A stretch of 7,670 nucleotides of DNA from Desulfobacterales bacterium (lineage in GTDB: Bacteria > Desulfobacterota > Desulfobulbia > Desulfobulbales > BM004), in assembly GCA_012974315.1 (NCBI GenBank), contig JAAXQI010000180.1, positions 1 to 7,670 of the forward strand, given 5' to 3'. The stretch's first letter is position 1; each line of letters begins with the position of its first letter. Of the stretch, positions 1 through 7,300 are shown one piece after another. The notes beneath the pieces were generated by a model. That model saw only the letters and a program-made list of their open reading frames with translations. It was not told where the DNA came from and did no database searches. The translations under genes were made by a program, and so were the position numbers.

Positions 1-82
1 CTATACATGTTGAGTTGTGAATGATTCTTAAAAGGTCAAGATGTATGGTGGATATGTTGAGTCAGAAAATGAAAACCAAAAC

Positions 83-107
83 TCAAGATGTTGGCAAGAA
101 ATCTTGA
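83..107 (-). terminator. Possible weak intrinsic terminator of the regulator gene
   Basis: A 7-bp inverted repeat (TCAAGAT at 83-89, ATCTTGA at 101-107, 11-base loop) lies just after the regulator stop. Read leftward it is followed by a T-rich run interrupted by G, C and A. The stem is short and AT-rich, so this is only a candidate. I see no gene in positions 1-128. Confidence 0.3.
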
Positions 108-128
108 CTCTTTAAGAAGGAGAAATTT

Positions 129-2693
129 TTACTTATTATTTCTTCCAAAAGATATGCCAAGTTTCCTCATACGGCCCCTTAGGGTTCCAGGATTAATGCC
201 TAGCAGATCTGCTGCTCCCTTTTCTCCCTCAACTCTACCCCTGGTAATCTCCAGCACCTTGCGAATATGATTTGTGGTTACCTGGTCGAGGTTGCAAGAC
301 TCATTGTCTTTTGAAACAAATACCGAAACCATTTCAGATTTTTCCTTTGGGGCCAGTTCGTCAAAGGAAAGCGGCTCTTCTCTGTGAAGGATTATGGCGC
401 GTTCCACTGCATTTTCCAGTTCGCGTACATTTCCGGGCCAATGATGGGCCAACAGTTGGTCGTAGGCATTCGGGGCAAGAGTTGGTATTGAAGTCAGCTG
501 TAATTCGCGAGATTTTTTCTGGATAAAATGCTGGACAAGGCCCGGAACATCTCCGCTTCTTTCCCTGAGAGGCGGGATATAAATGGGGAAGACATCAAGC
601 CTGAAGTAAAGATCTTCCCTGAACGTTCCTTCTCTGATCATTGCATCCAGATCCCGGTGCGTTGCTGCAATGACCCTTATGTCAACCTCTATCGGATCAG
701 TGCCTCCGACTCTTTCTATTTCCATTTCCTGCAATACTCTCAGTAATCTCACCTGGGCTTCAGGTGAAAGTTCGCCAATCTCATCCAGGAATATGGTGCC
801 GCCATTGGCCCTTTCAAATCGTCCCCGTTTCTGGTCAATGGCACCGGTAAAAGCTCCTTTCTCGTGGCCGAAAAGTTCACTGTCCATAAGTGTTTCCGGG
901 ATGGCGCCACAGTTTACCTTAATGAAGGGCCCATCCCGCCTCTGAGACGAATTGTGAATTGCTGCAGCAATAATCTCCTTACCCACACCTGTTTCTCCCT
1001 GTAAAAGGACCGGGCTCGAAAGAGTTGCGACACGCCGGACTTTATCCATCACATCCTTTAAGCCAAAATCAGCACCGATAATCTCACTGCCGCTGATTTT
1101 TTGAAGCTCTTCCTGGAGGTATCGGTTGTCATCTGCCAGAAGATCCTTTAGTTCAAGAAGTTCACTGAAGCGGCGGCTGTTGGACAGGGCAATAAAGAAG
1201 GGTTGCTTTAACTGCTTCATAAGTCTCATGTGTTCTTCATTGAATTTGTCCCAGCCTTCAGCCCAGAGAGAGACAGACCCAATCCAGTGACCTTCCACGA
1301 TCAGGCGAACATTTATTACCGAGGATTTGCCTTTTCCCATGGCCTTGAGAATCGGTTTTGCAATAGGATGCTCTTCCGCACGGTTTTCGATAAAATCCCC
1401 CAGTTGGTTTACATCTTCCAATATGGCCCTTATTTCAGGAGGATAATGTGCCTGAAAATTAACGAGGCGCCCACCAGACTTGTCAGCGTGAATATTAAGA
1501 GTGATGGTGCCCTTCTCGGGGTCATAGAAATTGAGGGACGCTTCCTCTGCCGGTATATAATCCTGCAGGAATAACAAGCTTTGCCAAAGGGCTTTTTCTA
1601 TATTGAGACTTCCGCATATCCGCGTCGTGGCTTCCCAGAAAAAATCCCTGTCATAAAGCTTGAGTTCACTACGGTGTTTGAGGGTGTTGGACAATGCAAT
1701 CGCAAACGGCTCGCTTAACAAAGAAATCAAGTTTGCGTGTTCCTGGGTAAACATTCCTTCGCCTTCGGAACCCAACACTATCAACCCAAGTTTTTGCTCT
1801 CCTATTTGAAGAGGCAGCAATATGATAGAACTTAAATCAACTTTATGAAACTGCATCATCTCCTTACCCATTGGCAAGGCGTTTATATCTTCAAAGAGAT
1901 AAACTTTTTGCGGTGTCTTACTGTAATAACTTAATGCCCGATCTTGTGCTTTTGGAGAGAGCGGTGTCAGCAAATCAACACTTTTCCCCCCTGTAGAGTC
2001 CGCAATCGCAATAGTCCTATTTGATTGCAAATCTTCACTGTAATGCTCAAGAAACATTATGCTTACTGGCATCTCCTGCTGCAGAAACTGCAACGTTGAA
2101 AACATTGCTTCTTCAATCTCCAGGCTGCTGCAAATCCGCATGGTTGCTTCCCAGAAAAAATTCCTGTCATAAAGTTTGAGCTCATTGCGGTGTTTAAGAG
2201 TGTTGGACAATGCAATTGTAAAAGGATCCCTTAGCAATGAAATCAAACGGGCATGTTCTGTATTTAATTTTTCTTCTCCTTCAGTAATGCAGACCAGATG
2301 ACCAACTATAAGTTCTTCTGACTGAAGAGGCATGACCATCAGGGAGGTGCATGGGACATCATGAAATTCAAGCATTTCCCGGCTTATTCCACAGGTGTCT
2401 GGTGTTTCAGAAATATACACACCATGAGATTCTGTCATTTCTTCATGGGCGCAATTTCTTGCTTCTTCTGAAAGAGGCGTCAGGTAATCCACTGAAAGGC
2501 ATTCTGTGGCAGTGGCCACTGCTATGGTCCGCATTGCATTCTGGGTTTCGTCAAATCGCTGCAGTATGAGCCTGTCCAATGGTATTGATTTGCGAAGGAA
2601 CTGGAGGCAGGAGCCCAATGCCTTTTCAATTTCCAGGCTGCCGCAGATCCGCATGGTCGCCTCGCGGAAAAAATCATTGTCATCAATATGCAT
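129..2693 (-). CDS. Sigma-54-dependent enhancer-binding transcriptional activator with three tandem GAF domains (FhlA-like)
   Basis: Predicted cytoplasmic activator of sigma-54 RNA polymerase, 854 residues. Three repeated N-terminal sensor units start near residues 5, 176 and 348. Each opens with a version of FFxEATxRICxSLxIExA and ends near PFxIALSN, and the arrangement fits GAF domains. A short linker (about 505-535) leads to the AAA+ domain (about 538-770): Walker A GETGVGKE at 566-573, the sigma-54 contact loop GAFTGA at 613-618, Walker B FLDE at 635-638, FREDLYFRL with the putative arginine fingers at 691-699, and sensor II GNVREL at 754-759. The C-terminus (about 805-850) carries a Fis-type helix-turn-helix around GAADLLGINPGTLRGRMRKL. 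There is no receiver domain, so control is probably by ligand binding to the GAF units rather than phosphorylation. The start is set by GGAGGG six bases upstream of ATG and by repeat 1 beginning right at the N-terminus. It is divergent from the efflux operon, which it most likely controls. The effector is unknown; FhlA and NorR are architectural relatives, not proven orthologues. Confidence 0.95.
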   Translation of the reverse strand: MHIDDNDFFREATMRICGSLEIEKALGSCLQFLRKSIPLDRLILQRFDETQNAMRTIAVATATECLSVDYLTPLSEEARNCAHEEMTESHGVYISETPDTCGISREMLEFHDVPCTSLMVMPLQSEELIVGHLVCITEGEEKLNTEHARLISLLRDPFTIALSNTLKHRNELKLYDRNFFWEATMRICSSLEIEEAMFSTLQFLQQEMPVSIMFLEHYSEDLQSNRTIAIADSTGGKSVDLLTPLSPKAQDRALSYYSKTPQKVYLFEDINALPMGKEMMQFHKVDLSSIILLPLQIGEQKLGLIVLGSEGEGMFTQEHANLISLLSEPFAIALSNTLKHRSELKLYDRDFFWEATTRICGSLNIEKALWQSLLFLQDYIPAEEASLNFYDPEKGTITLNIHADKSGGRLVNFQAHYPPEIRAILEDVNQLGDFIENRAEEHPIAKPILKAMGKGKSSVINVRLIVEGHWIGSVSLWAEGWDKFNEEHMRLMKQLKQPFFIALSNSRRFSELLELKDLLADDNRYLQEELQKISGSEIIGADFGLKDVMDKVRRVATLSSPVLLQGETGVGKEIIAAAIHNSSQRRDGPFIKVNCGAIPETLMDSELFGHEKGAFTGAIDQKRGRFERANGGTIFLDEIGELSPEAQVRLLRVLQEMEIERVGGTDPIEVDIRVIAATHRDLDAMIREGTFREDLYFRLDVFPIYIPPLRERSGDVPGLVQHFIQKKSRELQLTSIPTLAPNAYDQLLAHHWPGNVRELENAVERAIILHREEPLSFDELAPKEKSEMVSVFVSKDNESCNLDQVTTNHIRKVLEITRGRVEGEKGAADLLGINPGTLRGRMRKLGISFGRNNK
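1630..1700 (-). repeat. Intragenic direct repeat, copy 2 (GAF2-GAF3 junction)
   Basis: Second copy of the linker repeat. It encodes SNTLKHRSELKLYDR and the start of GAF3. The rest of the GAF units has diverged much more than this junction, so the linker is either the youngest part of the duplication or the most constrained. Confidence 0.85.
2146..2216 (-). repeat. Intragenic direct repeat, copy 1 (GAF1-GAF2 junction)
   Basis: This stretch encodes the end of GAF1, the linker (SNTLKHRNELKLYDR) and the start of GAF2. It matches 1630-1700 at 64 of 71 bases by my hand count, at an offset of 516 bp (172 codons). All seven differences are transitions. Identity at DNA level, not only protein level, points to a fairly recent internal duplication or to gene conversion between sensor units. 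Confidence 0.85.
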
Positions 2694-2720
2694 TTCAATC
2701 CCTCCAGTGGTATCGCTTTT

Positions 2721-2747
2721 ATACGACGAAGTATGTATCCGTCGTAT
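2721..2747. promoter_or_regulatory. 8-bp inverted repeat upstream of the regulator start (candidate operator)
   Basis: ATACGACG at 2721-2728 is exactly complementary in reverse to CGTCGTAT at 2740-2747, with an 11-base spacer. It lies 28-54 bases upstream of the regulator ATG and overlaps a possible -10 element for that gene, so a bound protein could block regulator transcription. The arm sequence differs from that of the 14-bp repeat nearby, which suggests a different binding protein. Function is inferred. Confidence 0.45.
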
Positions 2748-2773
2748 TTATCAGTTTAGCATAGTTCTGTGAA
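2745..2773 (-). promoter_or_regulatory. Possible sigma-70 promoter for the regulator
   Basis: On the minus strand TTCACA (2773-2768; one mismatch to TTGACA) is followed after 17 bases by TAAATA (2750-2745; three matches to TATAAT). The -35 falls inside the left arm of the 14-bp inverted repeat and the -10 overlaps the 8-bp repeat, an arrangement that would allow autoregulation. The -10 is poor, so this is tentative. Confidence 0.3.
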
Positions 2774-2805
2774 ATATGATAGCGGCATCTGTCATATTTC
2801 ACAGA
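2766..2805. promoter_or_regulatory. Perfect 14-bp inverted repeat, candidate enhancer (UAS) for the GAF activator
   Basis: TCTGTGAAATATGA at 2766-2779 is the exact reverse complement of TCATATTTCACAGA at 2792-2805, with a 12-base spacer. Its centre lies about 130 bp upstream of the predicted sigma-54 start site, within the usual range for sigma-54 activator sites. The Fis-type HTH dimer of the divergent regulator is the natural candidate ligand. This role is inferred from position and symmetry. Confidence 0.65.
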
Positions 2806-2890
2806 TATGGGATAGGGCTGTATTCCGTTTGAATGTTCATTTTGATGTAACTAATTAAAATAACAGTAAATATAACTTTTTATTTCAAAT

Positions 2891-2905
2891 TGGCACGCAA
2901 GTTGC
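2891..2905 (+). promoter_or_regulatory. Sigma-54 (RpoN) -24/-12 promoter of the efflux operon
   Basis: TGGCACG, four bases, then TTGC is a full match to the sigma-54 consensus TGGCACG-N4-TTGC. The invariant GG is at 2892-2893 and GC at 2904-2905, which puts transcription start near 2917. About 85 bp of AT-rich DNA separates it from the 14-bp inverted repeat, suitable for DNA bending. The 5' leader to the first ATG would be about 45 bases. Confidence 0.9.
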
Positions 2906-2948
2906 GTTATGAGGGACTGAAACTGCAGCACAAAACTGAAACCTTATT

Positions 2949-2952
2949 GGAG
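2949..2952 (+). promoter_or_regulatory. Ribosome binding site that fixes the start of the small protein
   Basis: GGAG lies nine bases before the ATG at 2962. The frame is open back to a TTG at 2890, but that codon overlaps the -24 promoter element and would not be transcribed, so the downstream ATG is chosen. Confidence 0.65.
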
Positions 2953-2961
2953 ATTATTCAG

Positions 2962-3249
2962 ATGATATGGATGGAGTTTATCAAAGTTCAGACAGCGCGG
3001 TCGAATGTTGCCGCAAAGCTAAAGGACTTTGTTCTGGAATGTAAACAATGCAAAGGATTACTGGATGCCAAAGTATTTGTTCATGCAGTGGTTGAAGATT
3101 GTTCACTCTGCCTGCTTTGGAAAACCGATAAAGCTGAACCCAGCGGGAGCAGCCTTGGTTTGCACCTGAGTAATACTTTAAAGAAATACGGACTGGTTGA
3201 CCACTCTGTGTGGGTGGAAAGAGAAGAAATAGAGGAGAAGATGTCATGA
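2962..3249 (+). CDS. Small protein of unknown function, possibly a dimeric alpha/beta-barrel (ABM-like) protein
   Basis: A 95-residue soluble protein, first gene of the sigma-54 operon. It has no signal peptide or membrane segment. An initial strand (MEFIKVQTA), a helix (AAKLKDFVLECKQC), strands KVFVHAVVE and SLCLLW, a second helix (GLHLSNTLKKYG) and a final strand (HSVWVE) give a ferredoxin-like pattern. This resembles the small dimeric alpha/beta-barrel proteins that include antibiotic-biosynthesis monooxygenases and stress-responsive proteins; that is a fold guess from pattern, not a firm family match. Two CxxC pairs stand out: C27/C30 and C47/C50. They could bind a metal or form disulfides. 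The stop overlaps the next start (ATGA at 3246-3249), so translation is coupled to the membrane fusion protein gene. As promoter-proximal gene of an efflux operon it might detoxify or sense the pump substrate (inference). Confidence 0.75.
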   Translation: MIWMEFIKVQTARSNVAAKLKDFVLECKQCKGLLDAKVFVHAVVEDCSLCLLWKTDKAEPSGSSLGLHLSNTLKKYGLVDHSVWVEREEIEEKMS

Positions 3250-3608
3250 AAGGGAATCATTTACTAGTTGGATTCAAAAAGCTATTTCATAAAAGAATGC
3301 CAACAGTATTAACGCTGCTGTTCCTGTCAATCCTGATCGGCACAATTGTTGGTTTATCAGGGACCATTAAGGCAGAAAAGGAACGAATTACATCCGAAAA
3401 AATGGCAGCAGTCGCAACAGAACGGGCACCAGTCAATGTTGTTCTGTTTGATGTTGTTCCAACGACTATAGAAGACCGGATCAATCTGCCCGGGGTTATT
3501 GAGCCATGGGAAAAGTTAAGTGTACTGGCCAAGATCCACGGCACTGTGGTTAAAGTTGAGGCCAGTGAAGGGCAAACTGTCTCACAAGGTGCATTCCCGC
3601 AATGTTGA
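3246..3608 (+). pseudogene. RND efflux membrane fusion protein, N-terminal fragment (interrupted gene)
   Basis: N-terminal part of a HlyD/AcrA-type periplasmic adaptor, 120 codons to an in-frame TGA. The start is ATG 3246, overlapping the previous stop, with GAGGAG at 3232-3237 as ribosome binding site; the same frame is open a little further upstream (from about 3210), but no site supports an earlier start. Residues about 18-40 form a hydrophobic N-terminal anchor or signal. From VNVVLFDVVPTTIED through LPGVIEPWEKLSVLAKIHGTVVKVEASEGQTVSQG the sequence is a normal adaptor N-terminus: first barrel strand, then the first half of the lipoyl (biotinyl-like) domain. After about residue 116 the match stops: FPQC and the stop come from an inserted sequence that reads as an iron-sulfur protein on the other strand. 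The coiled-coil hairpin expected here is missing. The reading frame is the same as in the downstream fragment, so the lesion is a sequence replacement with a stop rather than a simple frameshift. Confidence 0.8.
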
Positions 3609-3652
3609 CATGGCATCGGCATGAAGTGCTCTTTCGTATTCAGTTCATTGCA
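3569..3652 (-). other. Antisense fragment of a 4Fe-4S ferredoxin-type subunit gene inside the adaptor gene
   Basis: Read from 3652 to 3569 on the minus strand, these 28 codons give CNELNTKEHF followed by MPMPCQHCGNAPCETVCP. The spacing CxxCxxxxCxxxCP is the signature of ferredoxin-like 4Fe-4S subunits, and the wording closely resembles the iron-sulfur subunits of molybdopterin oxidoreductase-type complexes (ActB, QrcC and related proteins). The match ends at CP; the next codons are antisense to the adaptor lipoyl domain. About 3571-3592 can be read both as adaptor (GQTVSQG) and as iron-sulfur protein (APCETVC), so that junction cannot be placed exactly; the other lies near 3650. No start or remaining cluster motifs are present, so it is a relic and not a gene. 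Confidence 0.75.
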
Positions 3653-4301
3653 GGTAAAAACCAGTAAGGCTGCATTGGAAAATGCGGAACTCATGCTTTC
3701 GCGCTGCACAATAAAAGCTCCAATTTCCGGAGTGATCAGGCGCCTGGACGCCACGGAAGGGTTGCTGCTGAGTGTCTCTGATCCTGTGGCGGAAATTCTG
3801 CAGGTTGACAGAGTAAAGGCAGTTGTCGGTATACCAGAGTCCGATGTGGCACTGGTAAGAAATATTAAAGAAGTACACCTGACCATTCAGGCACTTGATA
3901 ACAAGGAAGTAGTCGGGCGCCATCATTTTCTTGCCGGTTCACCGGAAAGCGGTGCCAGGCTCTACAGGCTGGAGTTGGCCATTGATAATGAAGACAACCT
4001 TATTATGCCCGGCATGTTTTTCAGGGCGAAATTAGTAAAAAGGGTCATCACTGATACAGTTGCCGTGCCGCTGTTTACAGTCATTAAAAGAGAGAGCGAG
4101 CAATTCGTCTTTGTTGAAGAAGATGGTGTGGCTATAAAGCTGCCGGTCGAACTCGGAATCATGGAAGAATGGCGGGTGCAGATTACAAAAGGACTTTCTC
4201 CGGGCAGCCGTGTTGTTGTAGAAGGACACCGGGATATTGATCACGGCCATAAATTGAATACTGTTCGAGTGATCGAGGATCTCAGGGAGGCGCTGTTATG
4301 A
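3621..4301 (+). pseudogene. RND efflux membrane fusion protein, C-terminal fragment (interrupted gene)
   Basis: C-terminal part of the same adaptor, open for 226 codons from an ATG with no ribosome binding site; separate translation is therefore doubtful. Recognisable adaptor sequence resumes near 3654 with VKTSKAALENAELMLSRC, the descending arm of the coiled-coil hairpin. It continues through the second half of the lipoyl domain (TIKAPISGVIRRLDATEG), the beta-barrel domain (VKAVVGIPESDVALV to MPGMFFRAKLV) and the membrane-proximal domain (VAVPLFTVIKR to LSPGSRVVVEGH). Apart from the junction the coding sequence is undamaged, so the lesion looks recent. The stop overlaps the transporter start by ATGA (4298-4301). 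If the fragment is not translated, coupling to the transporter would be lost, although that gene has its own GGGAGG site at 4285-4290. Confidence 0.8.
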
Positions 4302-7300
4302 TTATCTCTGATACCGCTGTTAAAAAATCTATTACGGTGATGGTGCTTGCTGTGATCATCATTGTTTTTGGGGTCTACAGTTACCGGGTGCTGCCAAGGG
4401 AAAACGAGCCAGATATTACCATCCCTTATGTATTTGTTTCAACAAGTTATAAAGGTGTTTCGCCAACCGATATTGAGACCTCAATCACCATTGAGATAGA
4501 GAAAAAGTTAAAAGGACTCGATGGTGTAAAAAAAATCCAGTCTGTCAGTTCGGAAGGGCTCTCCTCAATAAATATCGAATTTATCACCGGCACTGATATT
4601 GACCAGGCTCTCCAGGATGTCAAAGATAAGGTGGATGAAGCAAAGGGTGAGCTTCCTGCTGACCTGGAGAACGATCCGTCCGTCTTTGAGGTGAATCTTT
4701 CTGAAATGCCGATTGCTGTCTATTCTCTTTCCGGTACTTGCGGCCTTCCCTGCCTGAAGGATATTGCCGAGGATTTAAAAGATGATATTGAAGCTGTTGC
4801 AGGTGTTCTGGAGGCAGAGGTTACCGGTGGACTTGAGCGTGAAATAAGAGTGGAGGTCATTCCGGATAAACTTGCCTTCTATGGAATGTCTATCTCCTCC
4901 TTTCAGGAAAAACTTTACAGCGAAAATCAGAATATCTCGGGTGGTGCGATTCGCATGGGCGACGGCCGTTTCCAATTGCAGGTACCCGGGGAGTTCAAGA
5001 GTCCGGGTGAAATATACTCACTTGTTCTGGGCACCCACAACGGCCAGCCGGTCTATCTGAAAGACCTGGCAGTGGTTATTGACGGCTTTAAGGAAGAAGC
5101 CAGCCGATCCAGGCTCGATGGTAAGGCTGCGGTCAGTATTGCGGTTAAAAAACGTTCAGGCGAAAATATTATTGCGATCAGCAAAGAGGTTGATGGGTTG
5201 ATCGAACAGGCAAAACCGACCTGGCCCGGCAGCACTGAAATAGTAAAGGTTATGGATAAGGCCAGTGACATTGAAGGAATGGTGGCTGACCTGGAGAACA
5301 ATATCCTCACCGGTCTGCTTCTGGTCGTGGTGGTGATCTTTTTTGCCATGGGGCTTCGAAATGCAATTATGGTGAGTATGGCGATACCATTTTCCATGTC
5401 CCTTTCATTCACAATTCTTCATTTAATGGGTATCTCCCTCAATGTGGTGGTTCTTTTCAGTCTTACATTGGCTCTGGGAATGCTTGTGGATAATGCCATT
5501 GTGATTATTGAGAACATATACCGTTATATGGAGCAGGGTGCCCCTCGTATTGAGGCGGCCATGCGGGCAACTTCAGAGGTGGCATATCCGGTGATCGGCT
5601 CCACCCTGACGACCTTGGCGGCTTTTTCTCCTATGCTGTTCTGGCCTGGAATTATGGGTGAGTTCATGGGGTACCTGCCATTGACTCTGATCGTCACGCT
5701 GACATCGAGCCTCTTTGTGGCCATGGTGATCAATCCGGCCCTGGCCTCGATGTTTATGAAAGTCAAGGATTCTGGCCAGCGAAAGGAACTATCCGTTGAA
5801 GAAATCACTGCAGCCGGAGAAAAGCCGGTTGAAATTAAAGGACGTTTTTTAAAAGGGTATTCCAGGGTTTTGCATTTTTCCCTGCAAAGGCCCATCAGTG
5901 TCGTCATGATAGCCTGTGCCATTCTTATCCTGTTGTTTCAGGGGTGGATGCTTGCTGTCGGGTTGGAAAAACCCGTTGAGTTTTTTCCGGATCTGGAGCC
6001 CAAGTCAATATATGTGAATGTGGAGCCGCCCGAAGGGGCTGACCTTGAATATGTTGACCGGCTGATAAAAAGAGTGGAAGTGGCAATTACCGGTGCTGAC
6101 CAGAACATGTCGGCTGCTGATTCAGATACAGCAGAAATGTATGATGTTGCATATGTGTCCAAGGAACACAGGAAAGCTGATGGCAGCATTTTTATGGGCC
6201 CAAGTGATCTTGGCAATATCAAAAATATATATACCAAGGCGGTAACCACACCCGGATCCGATGCCATGTTCAGCCCCAACACCCCGAACAATATCGGTGT
6301 GCGATTCATTGATCTTGAGGAACGGAACCGTTCTTCCAATGAAACAATGGATGAAATACGAAAGAGGGTGGCTGGCATTCCTGGAGCTAAAATAACCATT
6401 GCCATGGCTGAAGAAGGGCCGGCAACCGGTTCGCCGATCAATATTGAAATCGCCGGCGATGAAATGATTGTTCTTGGCAAACTGTCCAAGCAGGTTAAAG
6501 AAATTATAACCAAAATTCCCCATGTAGTGGATGTGCGCGATGACTACAGTGAGGGAACCCCTTCAATACGGGTGGTTATAGACCGCCAGAAGGCAGCACT
6601 TTTCGGCCTGACCACTGATATGATCGGCTTTGCCTTGAAAACAGCCTATAATGGCCTGGATGTATCATCCTTCCGTGAGGGTAACGAGGATTACGATATA
6701 ACCGTGCAGCTCTCGGAAGAGGACAGACGTTTGACCGATGTTCTGCACGAGTTAATGATCTCTGTTCCAAGTGGTGAAATGGTTCCTCTCTCAACCCTGG
6801 CAGATATTGAGTATACCGGAGCCATCGGTGATATTGTCAGGATCGACAACCAGCGGGTGGTAACTGTTAAGGCAAATGTTGATGAAACCAAAATGCCGGG
6901 TCCGGTTGCCAGGGCACAGGCAGAGAAACTGATAAAGGACTTGCCTCTGCCCTCTGGCTATGCAGTAAAATTTACCGGCGAAATGCAGGAGCAGAAGGAA
7001 TCAGAGGATTTTCTGGCCAAGGCATTTATCGTTGCCCTGTTTCTGATCTTTTTCGTTCTGGTGAGCCAGTTTAATTCCGTTACCAAGCCCCTTATCATAA
7101 TGACGGCGGTTATACTTTCGCTGGGCGGTGCATTCCTGGGATTAGCAGTATTCAGGCAGCCTTTCGGCATAATCATGACAGGTGTGGGCGTTATCTCCCT
7201 GGCAGGTGTCGTGGTGAATAATGCCATCGTCCTTATTGATTACATAGACAAATTGCGGGACCGCGGCATGGAAGTCCGAGAAGCTGTAGTAGCCGCAGGA

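Noticed and set aside
2768..2803. TGTGA and TCACA ends of the inverted repeat as a CRP/FNR-type site.
   Set aside because: CRP sites need about six bases between these half-sites; here they are 26 apart.
2766..2805. The 14-bp inverted repeat as an intrinsic terminator.
   Set aside because: There is no T-run after the stem on either strand, and it lies between divergent genes upstream of both starts.
2890..2961. TTG at 2890 as start of the small protein, giving 24 extra residues.
   Set aside because: It overlaps the -24 element of the sigma-54 promoter and lies upstream of the predicted transcript start. ATG 2962 has a proper ribosome binding site.
3606..3608. In-frame TGA within the adaptor gene as a possible selenocysteine codon, since the frame is the same on both sides.
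   Set aside because: The residues around the TGA do not resemble an adaptor, which would not be expected to contain selenocysteine, and the same bases are fully explained as an antisense iron-sulfur gene fragment.
3287..3886. A 199-codon open frame on the minus strand across the adaptor gene.
   Set aside because: Outside 3569-3652 it is simply the shadow of adaptor coding sequence. Only the short iron-sulfur stretch has protein-like content, so it is reported as a relic and not as a gene.
5053..6523. Several minus-strand open frames of 119-191 codons opposite the transporter.
   Set aside because: They lack ribosome binding sites and recognisable domains and are opposite a clearly coding RND gene.
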